Below are positions 15,918-24,632 of a DNA stretch of 28,926 nucleotides, one piece after another. The position numbers and the translations under genes are program-made. The stretch lies in assembly GCA_964371305.1 (NCBI GenBank), contig CAYJLA010000014.1, forward strand, positions 1 through 28,926. The letters are read 5' to 3'. The first letter of the stretch is position 1. Each line of letters opens with the position of its first letter. The notes beneath the pieces were generated by a model. It was given only the letters and a program-made list of their open reading frames with translations. It was not told where the DNA came from and made no database searches. Source of the DNA: CAYJLA01 sp964371305 (lineage in GTDB: Bacteria > Bacillota_I > Bacilli_A > RFN20 > CAG-826).

Positions 15918-16538
15918 TTATTTCTCCAATACAATACGGTTGATACTTATTCCACTTTCTCTAAAATTAGTTTCGTACTCAGTTAATGAGTCGAACTCTT
16001 CAAGTGTCTTATAATTATTTGTGTTAGAAATCAATTTAAACTTCGTTTTTTCTATTCGTTCTAAAGTAAAATCATATAATGGAACTTGATCAGTTTTAAC
16101 AATTAATCTGCAAGTTTCTTTTAAACACTCATAGTAAAAACTTAAAAATCTTTCATGCGTTAATCTTCTTTTTTCATGCCTTTTCTTCGGCCATGGATCA
16201 GAAAAATTTAGAAAAATTCCATCAAAAAGAGGTTTATTTAAAGTCGTAAAAAAGTTCTCTATATCACAATATACAACAATAATATTTTTTAATTCGGACT
16301 CAACGATTCTTTTTGTAGCTATACCAGCAATAGTCACAACTTTTTCAATCATTATAAAATTGTAATCTGGATATTTACTGGCAAGATTTATGATAAATCC
16401 ACCCTTTCCACCACCCACTTCTAGAAATAATGGTTTATTCGAAGTAAAAATAGGATGGTTTAAATCTATTATATCAGTTGCCACTTGATTGTTTTCTTTT
16501 AAATATGGAAGCGTCCAAGGTTTGAATTTAGTTCTCAT
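15918..16538 (-). CDS. trmB: tRNA (guanine-N7)-methyltransferase
   Basis: It methylates G46 of tRNA with S-adenosylmethionine. The 206-residue protein has FLEVGGGKGGF (38-48, SAM site; usual form is E-I-G-x-G-K-G), CDIENFF, SDPWPKKRHEKRR (113-125), KTDQVPLYDF (148-157), and TEYETNFRESG (186-196). ATG 16538 is chosen because AGGTGA lies five bases upstream; a GTG at 16547 overlaps that site. It overlaps the end of pepV by 11 bases and ends two bases before pncB. Confidence 0.95.
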   Translation of the reverse strand: MRTKFKPWTLPYLKENNQVATDIIDLNHPIFTSNKPLFLEVGGGKGGFIINLASKYPDYNFIMIEKVVTIAGIATKRIVESELKNIIVVYCDIENFFTTLNKPLFDGIFLNFSDPWPKKRHEKRRLTHERFLSFYYECLKETCRLIVKTDQVPLYDFTLERIEKTKFKLISNTNNYKTLEEFDSLTEYETNFRESGISINRIVLEK

Positions 16539-17877
16539 TAATGTCACCTAAATTTTTTATTATTCTCGCATAAATTCTTATCAGATCATAAAACTCATGT
16601 TCCGGTATATATTCATCAATATCATGGAGATTATAATTAGTTCCTAACTTTTGAGGTCCAACAGCAATTGTATTTTTAGTATGTTTAGCATAAGTACCAC
16701 CACCTATAGTAAATGCTTCGGTCATATCATTTGTTTCTTTTTGATAAGATTTAAGTATTGTTTGAATCCATTTAGAATTAACATCTTCAACTAATGATGC
16801 ATCTTCGCTTAGAGTAACTACTGAAGCATTCAATTTACTTTTTATTGTTTCAAGTGTTATCTTTACATCATACCCTTCAGGAAAACGATGATCTAAAGAA
16901 AATGTTAATTCTCCTTTTTCATTACTAGATACAACGCCAATACAATATGTAGTTTTTCCTAAAACCTCTCCTTGATGATATCCAGGAATATCACGTCCAT
17001 TAACATCTTTAAACATATCATATATGTTCATTAGTTGTGAGTCGTTATAAAATGATCCTAGTACATTACACGCCTTTAAAAATGCATTGTCTCCTAATTC
17101 AGGCATTGATGCATGACATGCTTTCCCTAGAAAACTAATTTTAGTACTATCATCGCAAGAGATTATTTCTATATCAGTTCTATTTAATAATTCATGTTCT
17201 AATTGTAAATCTTTCTTTAATACAACGTTTACTTTATCAATACCTACGTTTAGAGCAACACCACCATTACAAGATATAATATTATTGTTTTTTAATTTTA
17301 AAACTATATTATAATGTCCAATCGCCTTTTCTCCATAAATTAGAGGGAATTCAGCATCTGGTGTAAACCCAAATTTTGGATATTCTCTTTTTAATGTTAA
17401 ATGGTAATAATCAAGACACGCACTACCACGCTCTTCATTACCTCCGACAATTAATTTTATTCTACATTCTGGAAGCAACTTATTATCCTTTAATGCTTTA
17501 AGTGCATAAAAAGCTGCTATTACTGGACCTTTATCATCAATAGCTCCACGTCCATATAAATTATTATTATATTTAGTTAAAGTAAACGGATTATACATCC
17601 AACCATCACCAACAGGAACTACATCAGCATGACCATATATACAAATTAAATTTCCTTTATTTCCAATTGAAATTTCAGTAACATAACCATCACAATAATC
17701 GACATCAAAACCAAATTGCTCTGCCAATGAACCAATATAATTTAATGCGTCAGAAACGCCTTGTCCAAAAGGTTTATTTTTCTCAATTGTACTTTCGTCA
17801 TGTACTGATGGAAAACTAATAAATTTAGTAAGAGCATCAAGAGCTTGATTATAATAATTTTTAACAATCTTTTTCAT
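16528..17877 (-). CDS. pepV: Dipeptidase PepV (M20 family)
   Basis: A zinc dipeptidase that cleaves short peptides in the cytosol. The 449-residue protein fits the PepV subfamily: YGHADVVPVGDGW (81-93, zinc His83 and Asp85), GAIDDKGP (111-118), GGNEERGS (145-152, general base Glu148/149), TPDAEFPLIYGEK (172-184), and a C-terminal GGGTYAKH and LHDIDEYI with the last zinc His. All catalytic residues are present. ATG 17877 follows the leuS TAG by one base and has no good ribosome binding site, so translation is probably coupled to leuS. The longer frame from 17919 lies in leuS. Confidence 0.92.
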   Translation of the reverse strand: MKKIVKNYYNQALDALTKFISFPSVHDESTIEKNKPFGQGVSDALNYIGSLAEQFGFDVDYCDGYVTEISIGNKGNLICIYGHADVVPVGDGWMYNPFTLTKYNNNLYGRGAIDDKGPVIAAFYALKALKDNKLLPECRIKLIVGGNEERGSACLDYYHLTLKREYPKFGFTPDAEFPLIYGEKAIGHYNIVLKLKNNNIISCNGGVALNVGIDKVNVVLKKDLQLEHELLNRTDIEIISCDDSTKISFLGKACHASMPELGDNAFLKACNVLGSFYNDSQLMNIYDMFKDVNGRDIPGYHQGEVLGKTTYCIGVVSSNEKGELTFSLDHRFPEGYDVKITLETIKSKLNASVVTLSEDASLVEDVNSKWIQTILKSYQKETNDMTEAFTIGGGTYAKHTKNTIAVGPQKLGTNYNLHDIDEYIPEHEFYDLIRIYARIIKNLGDINEN

Positions 17878-17878
17878 A

Positions 17879-20281
17879 CTATACACACACGATATTAACA
17901 ATCTTGCCTTTAACGACAATAACTTTTTTTATTTGCTTATCTGCAATATGTCGTTTTACATTTTCGTCATCTAGAGCTAATTTTTGAAGTTCTTCACTTT
18001 CAATACTTGCATCTACATCAATAGTAGACCTTAACTTACCATTAACCGAAACAGCAATTCTAACTGTTGATAAAACGGTTTTTGCATCATCATAAGTAGG
18101 CCAAGTTTCATAATCGACAAATTCGTTCTTCGTCATCTTTTGATACATTTCTTCACTAACAAAAGGACATATACATGAAAACATCTTAATGAAATTCAAT
18201 AAGTATGGCTTGTATATCTTATCAGCTAAATATAATTCGTTAATAAATATCATCATTTGAGAAATTGCCGTATTAAATTGTAGGTTTTCAAAATCATTAG
18301 TCACTTTTTTCACTGTCATATTATATACATAATCGAGTTTGCCGTCATTTACATCGGTATGTTTTACAATATAATTTTCATCAATCATAATCCTATATAC
18401 TCTATCAATGAACTTTTTCACACCTTCTAAACCAGAAGATGACCAAGGTAAACTTGCCTCTAGCGGACCCATAAACATCAAATACAATCTTAATGAATCG
18501 GCACCATATTTTTCAACAATGTCATCTGGATTTACTACATTACCACGTGATTTAGACATTTTTTCTTTATTCTCACCTAAAATCATACCTTGGTGAAACA
18601 TCTTTTTGAATGGTTCATCATTAGGAACTAAACCAATATCAAAAAGGAATTTATACCAAAAACGTGCATATAATAAATGTAACACTGCATGTTCACTGCC
18701 ACCAATGTATAGGTCAACAGGAAGCCAATGCGCAAGTAATTTTTTATCCGCTATTTCATGATCATTTTTTGGATCGATATATCTTATAAAGAACCAACAA
18801 GATCCAGCCCATTGAGGCATAGTATTTGTTTCGCGTTCAACATCTTCTCCGTTAATTTTGACATTCAACCAATCTTTTGCATGTACTAATGGCGATTGAG
18901 TAGTTCCACTTGGAGCATATTTTTCAAGTTTTGGCAATACCAAAGGTAATGCATCAACATTAATACTTTTATATGTTCCGTCTTTATAGTGCACGACTGG
19001 AATAGGTTCGCCCCAATATCTTTGTCTTGAAAACAACCAGTCTCTTAATTTGTAATTTGTAACTTCTTTACCCTTGTTAATTTGAACTAATTTTTCTGTG
19101 ATTTTAACTTTAGCTTTCTCAATATTAAGCCCGTTTGCTATATCAGAATTAATGTGAATAGCATCCTCTACCATTGCCTCTTTAGAAACGTCTCCTTCTA
19201 AAACTTGTATAATTTCAAGATTATATTTTTTTGCAAATTCATAGTCTCTTTGATCGTGTGCTGGAACCGCCATAACTGCTCCGCTACCATATGATCCAAG
19301 AACATAGTCTCCAATAAATATCGGAACTTTCTTATCATTAATTGGATTAATTGCGTAAGCTCCAATAAAAACACCGCTTTTATCTTTGTTTAATTCAGTT
19401 CGTTCCATGTCAGATTTTGACTGGATTAGATTTTTAAATTCTTCTACTTTCTCTTTTTGTTCCTCGCTTACCAAGATGTTAACGAGTGAATGTTCTGGCG
19501 CTAGCACAACATATGTACAACCATATAATGTATCTACCCTCGTAGTAAAAACAGTAAACGTTTCATTTCGTTCAGCTACACTAAAAGTGATATTGACGCC
19601 TTTAGACTTTCCAATCCAGTTTTTTTGCATTTCCAATGTTGATTTTGGCCAATTCATTGAATCCATCGGTTCAAGTAATCTCTCTGCGTACTCTGTTATT
19701 TTTAGTATCCACTGTTTCATAGGCATACGAATAACAGGATATCCACCTCTTTCTGACTTACCATCAACTACTTCTTCATTTGATAAAACTGTTCCTAATT
19801 CTGGGCAAAAGTTAACAGGCACTTCAGAAACAAATGCTAGTTTATGTTCAAGTAATTTCAAGAAAATCCATTGAGTCCATTTATAGTATGATGGATCACA
19901 TGTAGCATATTCTTTGCTCCAGTCATATGTAAAACCAAGTAGTTTTAGTTGGGCTCTAAAATTATCAATATTCGATCTAGTAAAATTTTCAGGATGAACG
20001 TTGTTCTGTATTGCATATTGTTCAGCAGGTAAACCAAAAGCATCCCAACCCATTGGATGTAAAACGTTGAATCCTTGCAATCTTTTCATTCTTGCAACTA
20101 TGTCAGTTGCAGTATATCCTTCTGCATGACCAACATGAATACCAGATCCGCTTGGATAAGGAAACATATCTAATACGTAATATTTTGGTTTGGAGAAATC
20201 GGATGTATCACAAAAAAATACGTCTGATTCTTCGTATTTTTTTCTCCACTTTTTTTCTACTTCTAAGTGATTATAATTCAT
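17879..20281 (-). CDS. leuS: Leucyl-tRNA synthetase
   Basis: It charges tRNA-Leu. The 800-residue class I enzyme has the HIGH motif in YPSGSGIHVGHAEG (42-55), a CP1 editing domain with TTRVDTLYGCTYVVLAPEH near residue 246, WAGSCWFFIRYIDP, and KMSKS (574-578), followed by the helical anticodon domain and a small C-terminal domain. Length is normal. AGAAGGAG precedes ATG 20281, within the end of the glgD-glgA gene, with an 11-base overlap. No T-box is seen, and leuS appears to depend on the glgC transcript. Confidence 0.97.
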   Translation of the reverse strand: MNYNHLEVEKKWRKKYEESDVFFCDTSDFSKPKYYVLDMFPYPSGSGIHVGHAEGYTATDIVARMKRLQGFNVLHPMGWDAFGLPAEQYAIQNNVHPENFTRSNIDNFRAQLKLLGFTYDWSKEYATCDPSYYKWTQWIFLKLLEHKLAFVSEVPVNFCPELGTVLSNEEVVDGKSERGGYPVIRMPMKQWILKITEYAERLLEPMDSMNWPKSTLEMQKNWIGKSKGVNITFSVAERNETFTVFTTRVDTLYGCTYVVLAPEHSLVNILVSEEQKEKVEEFKNLIQSKSDMERTELNKDKSGVFIGAYAINPINDKKVPIFIGDYVLGSYGSGAVMAVPAHDQRDYEFAKKYNLEIIQVLEGDVSKEAMVEDAIHINSDIANGLNIEKAKVKITEKLVQINKGKEVTNYKLRDWLFSRQRYWGEPIPVVHYKDGTYKSINVDALPLVLPKLEKYAPSGTTQSPLVHAKDWLNVKINGEDVERETNTMPQWAGSCWFFIRYIDPKNDHEIADKKLLAHWLPVDLYIGGSEHAVLHLLYARFWYKFLFDIGLVPNDEPFKKMFHQGMILGENKEKMSKSRGNVVNPDDIVEKYGADSLRLYLMFMGPLEASLPWSSSGLEGVKKFIDRVYRIMIDENYIVKHTDVNDGKLDYVYNMTVKKVTNDFENLQFNTAISQMMIFINELYLADKIYKPYLLNFIKMFSCICPFVSEEMYQKMTKNEFVDYETWPTYDDAKTVLSTVRIAVSVNGKLRSTIDVDASIESEELQKLALDDENVKRHIADKQIKKVIVVKGKIVNIVCV

Positions 20282-22835
20282 ATTTTTCTCCTTCTAACAT
20301 CTCTTTGTATATTGAAATATACTTCTTTATTGAATTAGACCATGAATGGTCTTTTACCATAGCATTATATTGCACTTTTAAATAATTCTCATTATATTTA
20401 TATAAATCTTCAGATTTTTTTACTGCTTCAAGTAAACTTTTCGCATTAAAATTCTTAAAAACAATCCCATCTGCATTTTCATAATTTTCTTTGTTTAGAG
20501 CACAAATTGAATCTTTTAAGCCCCCAACATTTCTTGCTATAGGAATAGATCCGTATCTTTGTGATATCATTTGAGTAATGCCACATGGTTCATAATATGA
20601 AGGCATTAAAAAGAACTCGCAGGAAGCAAAAACTTGATGTGCTTTTTTGTTATTATATCCAATATATAAACCAAAGTTATCTGGGAATTTTTTCTTAAGT
20701 TTTTTAAGTGCTTTCTCATACTTTTCATCACCTGTTCCAATTATTATAAGTGAGTGACCATTTTTAAGTATTTCTTTTGCGGAAGAAATAATCAAATCAA
20801 CGCCCTTTTGATGCGTCAGTCTAGCGACAAAACCATACAAAAGTCCATTATTATTTCTCATTTTTAAATCATTAAATAAAATGTTCTTATTGTTTTTTTT
20901 AGTTTTATATGCTGTTAAAATATCATAATTTTCACTTATTAGATTATCGTTTTTCGGATTAAATTCATCGTAATCTACACCATTTAATATACCTGTAAAA
21001 TTTGATCCTTTTTTTATGAGCGTTTCTCTTAATTTATAAGGGTCGTTTTTACCTAGAATTTCTTCTTTATGCGTAGGGCTTACGGTTGTTATTTTGTCAC
21101 TGTGGATAATACCTATTTTTAACAAACTTAATTTTTCATCCTTAGAAAACTTTTTAAGTCTACTGCTAAGTTCTAAGTTATACAAATTAGATAAATCTTT
21201 TAGCTTTACTTCGCCATGAAAAACCGGATTATGAATCGTTAACATTACTTTTGTACTTTTTAGACATCCGTAATTATAATCACCATTTTTTAATAAATAT
21301 GGAACAAAACCAAATTGATAATCATGTATATGTATAATATCAACTTTCTTAAACTCAGATTGCAACACTCGTAAAGATGCTTGAGTAAAAAAAGCGTTTT
21401 GCTCAACTTCGTCGTTCGCTCCATACACACTATTTCGTCCATAATAATAATCGTTTTCGAGTAAATATACAGTTACGCCATCAACAATAGTTGAATAAAC
21501 AGTAACTAAATGATCTTGCTTATTTATGTTAACGCTGTAAGAACCAATATAAGTAAAACTAAAACCTTTTTGTTCTTTAATTTGTTTATAATACGGTAAA
21601 AAGATTGAAACATCATAGCTTTCTTTAACAATGTTTTTTGATAATGAATAAATTACATCAGCCAAACCACCGACTTTAATAAATGGCACACACTCGGTAG
21701 CCAACATAACAACATTCATTGAAACTTTTGTGTTTTTCGAAATATAAGTCGGTGCTTTTTTTGTGCCTTTAACGACGCACTCACTCATTATTTTAGCCTT
21801 TTTATCAATGACAGCATTTTCAATAACAACATTCTTTCCAATATGCACATCGGTTAATATGATACTATTTTTTACCTCAGCGCCTTTTTCAATTTTTACA
21901 TTTCTTGAAATGATTGAGTTTTGTATCTTGCCATTTATAACCGCACCATTAGCTATAAAACTATTCTTTACGCATGAAAATTCACCATATATTGTCGGAG
22001 GCGTATTATGTGAAAGTGTATAAATAGGCCAATTTTTAATAAACAATTGTTTGGAATAATCATTTTCTAACAATTCTAAACTAATATCCATATAGCTATC
22101 AAGAGAGTCAAAAAATCTAACGTAATTCTTATGATAATATGTATTAATATTTGAGTAAGAAAAAGCAACATTAAAAAGTAAGTTAATAAGATCTGTGTTG
22201 GTTGAAAAATCACGAGATTTATTAAAAATCAAATCTTCAAAAACATTAGCATTTATAATATATGATTCCATAAAAATATATTCATCGACTTCCGGTTTTT
22301 TTGACTTAGTGGCTGAAACAAGCTTTTTATTTTCATCAATTAAAAGAGTGTAGCAAGATTTAGGTAAATGTTTTCTTTTACTAACTTTTGTATAAATTAC
22401 TGTAATCGATGCTCTACTTGCTATGTGTTCTTCAAGAACTTGATTAAAATCAATATTACATAAAACATGGCCAGGTTGAACAACGATATAATCATACGAG
22501 TCATGTCTAAGAACATGTACATTTTCTTTTATATTATTTATGTCGCTATTAAACTGTGCATTCAATATAGCATTTTCATTATACATAATATATTTTGAAC
22601 CAATTTTAGAATTTAAATCCCACGTAGCGAAATTTTCAACATGTTGCAAAATAGATCTTGGGAACTGTTTAATTAATATCCCGACTGCATCAATATTTGA
22701 ATTTGTAAAACTTGACATAGCAAAATCCATTACAGCATATCTACCTAAAAATGATGTTGATCCAACAGGTCTCTTTTGTGTCAACTGACCTAAGTCAGCA
22801 TGCGAATATAAATTACAAATCCCTAGTACTTTCAT
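20271..22835 (-). CDS. GlgD-GlgA fusion: GlgC-like regulatory domain joined to glycogen synthase
   Basis: One 854-residue frame joins two normally separate proteins. Residues 1-372 match GlgD: an ADP-glucose pyrophosphorylase fold whose N-terminus lacks the AGGxGTRL loop (it reads ICNLYSHADLGQLTQKRPVG), with FLGRYAVMDFAMSS (29-42) and left-handed beta-helix repeats at about 285-370. Residues 373-854 match GlgA: KVGGLADV (387-394, ADP-glucose site), IHIHDYQFGF (501-510), ILNGVDYDEF (616-625), ARLTHQKG (671-678), PSYYEPCGITQM (745-756). No ribosome binding site precedes Met373 (21719), so the join is not a hidden second start. It overlaps glgC by 23 bases and leuS by 11. Likely role: polymerising ADP-glucose to glycogen while regulating GlgC. 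A frameshift artefact is unlikely since both halves are intact. Confidence 0.9.
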   Translation of the reverse strand: MKVLGICNLYSHADLGQLTQKRPVGSTSFLGRYAVMDFAMSSFTNSNIDAVGILIKQFPRSILQHVENFATWDLNSKIGSKYIMYNENAILNAQFNSDINNIKENVHVLRHDSYDYIVVQPGHVLCNIDFNQVLEEHIASRASITVIYTKVSKRKHLPKSCYTLLIDENKKLVSATKSKKPEVDEYIFMESYIINANVFEDLIFNKSRDFSTNTDLINLLFNVAFSYSNINTYYHKNYVRFFDSLDSYMDISLELLENDYSKQLFIKNWPIYTLSHNTPPTIYGEFSCVKNSFIANGAVINGKIQNSIISRNVKIEKGAEVKNSIILTDVHIGKNVVIENAVIDKKAKIMSECVVKGTKKAPTYISKNTKVSMNVVMLATECVPFIKVGGLADVIYSLSKNIVKESYDVSIFLPYYKQIKEQKGFSFTYIGSYSVNINKQDHLVTVYSTIVDGVTVYLLENDYYYGRNSVYGANDEVEQNAFFTQASLRVLQSEFKKVDIIHIHDYQFGFVPYLLKNGDYNYGCLKSTKVMLTIHNPVFHGEVKLKDLSNLYNLELSSRLKKFSKDEKLSLLKIGIIHSDKITTVSPTHKEEILGKNDPYKLRETLIKKGSNFTGILNGVDYDEFNPKNDNLISENYDILTAYKTKKNNKNILFNDLKMRNNNGLLYGFVARLTHQKGVDLIISSAKEILKNGHSLIIIGTGDEKYEKALKKLKKKFPDNFGLYIGYNNKKAHQVFASCEFFLMPSYYEPCGITQMISQRYGSIPIARNVGGLKDSICALNKENYENADGIVFKNFNAKSLLEAVKKSEDLYKYNENYLKVQYNAMVKDHSWSNSIKKYISIYKEMLEGEKYEL

Positions 22836-23967
22836 AACGTGTAACTTCCTTTTTTGTTAAAAGTATTACTTTTTCAGTTTTCTTATTAATGATTAAATTT
22901 TCACTAACAACTACACCACCTGGAATAACGCAATTATATACTTTAGCACCTGACTTAATTATTGCACCAGGGAAAATAACACAATCCTTTACTTCAGCAT
23001 CACTTTCAACTTTGACTTCATTAAATATTACGGAGTGTATAACACTTCCTAACACAACCGCTCCTTGATTAATAATTGAATTCTTAACAATTGCATCATT
23101 ACCAATATATTGCGGAGTTGAATATGTATCTTCACTATAGACATTTAGTCCTTTAAAAATTTCATGCAATCCATGCTTTTCATCTTTAGATAACAAATCC
23201 ATATTTGCTTGATGCAACGCAGATATCGTTCCAACATCTCTCCAATAGCCAGTATAAAGATATGAGAAAACTCGTCTGTTATCAGCGATGTACTTAGGAA
23301 TGATGTCTTTACCAAAATCATGATGAGATTTACCATCTTCGGAATCTAAAACTAACATACGCTTTAGAAGTCTATAACTGAAAATATATACGCCCATAGA
23401 AGCTAATCTGCTAGTTGTTTCTTTTGGTTTTTCTACAAACTCAACAACTCTTCCTGTTGTATCCGTTTTTAAAATACCAAATCTTGATGTTTCTTCCTGG
23501 TTTACATGGATAGATGCAATTGTACAAGCTGCTTTATTTGCTTTATGTTGTCTAATCATATCCTGAAAGTCACCAACGAAAACATGATCACCGGACAATA
23601 TTAAAACATATTCTGGATCTAAATGATCAAGAAACTGTAGGTTTTGATAAATTGCATCAGCTGTTCCTTTAAACCATTTGATTCCGGATTCTGTTTGAAT
23701 AGGAGTAAGTGTAGCTGTAACAGATCTCACGCCATTCAATCCCCATTTCTCACCATTTCCGATATATCTTGCCAAAACATTTGATTCATATTGTGTTACA
23801 ACACCTACTGAGTCAATACCTGAGTTGGTACATACTGATAAAGGAAAATCAATCAATCTATACTTTCCACCAAAAAAAACAGCAGGTTTGGCTAATTTAT
23901 TAGTTAATTCTGATAATCTTGTTCCTTTGCCGCCGGCAAGAATCATTGCTACTATATCTTTTTTCAT
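22813..23967 (-). CDS. glgC: Glucose-1-phosphate adenylyltransferase
   Basis: It makes ADP-glucose from ATP and glucose 1-phosphate, the regulated step of glycogen synthesis. The 384-residue protein has ILAGGKGTRL (9-18), KPAVFFGGKYRLIDF (27-41), WFKGTADA (98-105), LSGDHVF (124-130, catalytic Asp127), SRFGIL (161-166), FVEKP (177-181, Lys180 for glucose 1-phosphate), and a C-terminal beta-helix (about 275-370). It is complete and looks catalytic, unlike the GlgD half of the next gene, with which it probably forms the active complex. AGGA lies seven bases before ATG 23967. It heads the run glgC-glgD/A-leuS-pepV-trmB-pncB. glgB and glgP are not in the window. Confidence 0.96.
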   Translation of the reverse strand: MKKDIVAMILAGGKGTRLSELTNKLAKPAVFFGGKYRLIDFPLSVCTNSGIDSVGVVTQYESNVLARYIGNGEKWGLNGVRSVTATLTPIQTESGIKWFKGTADAIYQNLQFLDHLDPEYVLILSGDHVFVGDFQDMIRQHKANKAACTIASIHVNQEETSRFGILKTDTTGRVVEFVEKPKETTSRLASMGVYIFSYRLLKRMLVLDSEDGKSHHDFGKDIIPKYIADNRRVFSYLYTGYWRDVGTISALHQANMDLLSKDEKHGLHEIFKGLNVYSEDTYSTPQYIGNDAIVKNSIINQGAVVLGSVIHSVIFNEVKVESDAEVKDCVIFPGAIIKSGAKVYNCVIPGGVVVSENLIINKKTEKVILLTKKEVTRYESTRDL

Positions 23968-24016
23968 ATTATTCCTATTAATTATATTTTATATTAAAAA
24001 AATATATAAAAGAATA

Positions 24017-24025
24017 TGTTATACT
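24017..24025 (+). promoter_or_regulatory. Extended -10 promoter of the small membrane protein gene, apparently leaderless
   Basis: TGTTATACT (24017-24025) fits the extended -10 pattern TGnTATAnT. The expected transcription start, seven bases on, is the A of ATG 24032. No ribosome binding site precedes the ATG. Confidence 0.55.
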
Positions 24026-24031
24026 TATTTT

Positions 24032-24508
24032 ATGAAAATAAATATTTCACCTTTTACTTCAATAATATTATTCTCCTCACTTTTTGTTTTCCTCGAACTT
24101 AGTGCGTGGGGAGCATTCGGTACTAAATGGTGGTTGGTTCCCGAAGATTATAACTACATTACAACCGGTTTAATTACCGATTTATCCTACACTTTAGTAC
24201 TTATAACTTTATGTGTTTCATTTTTAATTCTTTCGATAAAAAACACTTACTACTTAATTGAAAAAGAACAACTAGTTATTAAGAAAGGATCTAAGTTTGA
24301 CTACATAGATTATAAAAATGTCTTGTATATTCCTAATAATATTAAAAAATATAATCTTTCAATTGGTGTAATACTAAAAAATGGAAGTGAATTAGTCTTA
24401 TTGTTAGATAAAAGGAGAGAGTTAATAACTCAACTGCAAAATAATTGTAAAAATTGCATAAGTAAAGAAGAGTTATTATCACTATTTCCTAACCTCAAAA
24501 TCAAGTAA
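24032..24508 (+). CDS. Two-helix membrane protein with a possible PH-like domain
   Basis: I do not recognise a named family. From ATG 24032 it has 158 residues: two probable transmembrane helices (about 9-29 and 45-68) separated by a Trp-rich loop (AFGTKWWLVPEDY), then a soluble part. The stretch TYYLIEKEQLVIKKGSKFDY followed by IDYKNVLYI and a GVILKNGSELVLLL strand pair (72-126) resembles bacterial PH-like domains found after membrane helices, but this is a weak pattern match. It ends KEELLSLFPNLK. An upstream start at 23825 would run antisense through glgC and is rejected. It is divergent from glgC and 124 bases before rpmB, which has its own promoter. No terminator is seen after it. Confidence 0.6.
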   Translation: MKINISPFTSIILFSSLFVFLELSAWGAFGTKWWLVPEDYNYITTGLITDLSYTLVLITLCVSFLILSIKNTYYLIEKEQLVIKKGSKFDYIDYKNVLYIPNNIKKYNLSIGVILKNGSELVLLLDKRRELITQLQNNCKNCISKEELLSLFPNLKIK

Positions 24509-24550
24509 AACGATACTATTCATTTACATTTAGTATAAAATGAATTTTAA

Positions 24551-24563
24551 GTATTAAAAATAC
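24551..24563. repeat. 13-base dyad shared with the infC leader (second copy at 6232-6244)
   Basis: GTATTAAAAATAC occurs here, upstream of rpmB, and identically at 6232-6244, at the predicted start of the infC transcript. It has perfect dyad symmetry (GTATT-AAA-AATAC). At rpmB the symmetry extends to AAGTATT/AATACTT (24549-24565) and abuts the -35. Both loci encode ribosomal proteins. It may be an operator or mRNA hairpin, or chance in AT-rich DNA. Confidence 0.35.
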
Positions 24564-24592
24564 TTGCGTTAAATCACTAATATTGATAGAAT
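24564..24592 (+). promoter_or_regulatory. Probable promoter of rpmB
   Basis: TTGCGT (24564-24569), 17 bases, TAGAAT (24587-24592). Predicted start near 24599, leaving a 34-base leader with GAGGT before ATG 24633. An alternative TATAAA lies upstream at 24534. Confidence 0.5.
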
Positions 24593-24632
24593 ATAGAAGC
24601 AGTTTTAAAAAACTATTAATGAGGTAATAAAT

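Noticed and set aside
19386..19874. 162-residue plus-strand frame inside leuS
   Set aside because: It is a shadow of the conserved LeuRS editing-domain codons; no start signal or domain.
21101..21109. Perfect DnaA box (TGTGGATAA) inside the glgD-glgA gene
   Set aside because: It is single and in coding sequence (Ile-Ile-His-Ser in GlgA); one such box is expected by chance and there is no cluster.
23825..24031. 69-residue N-terminal extension of the small membrane protein
   Set aside because: It is antisense to glgC; the extended -10 at 24017-24025 would then lie inside the gene.
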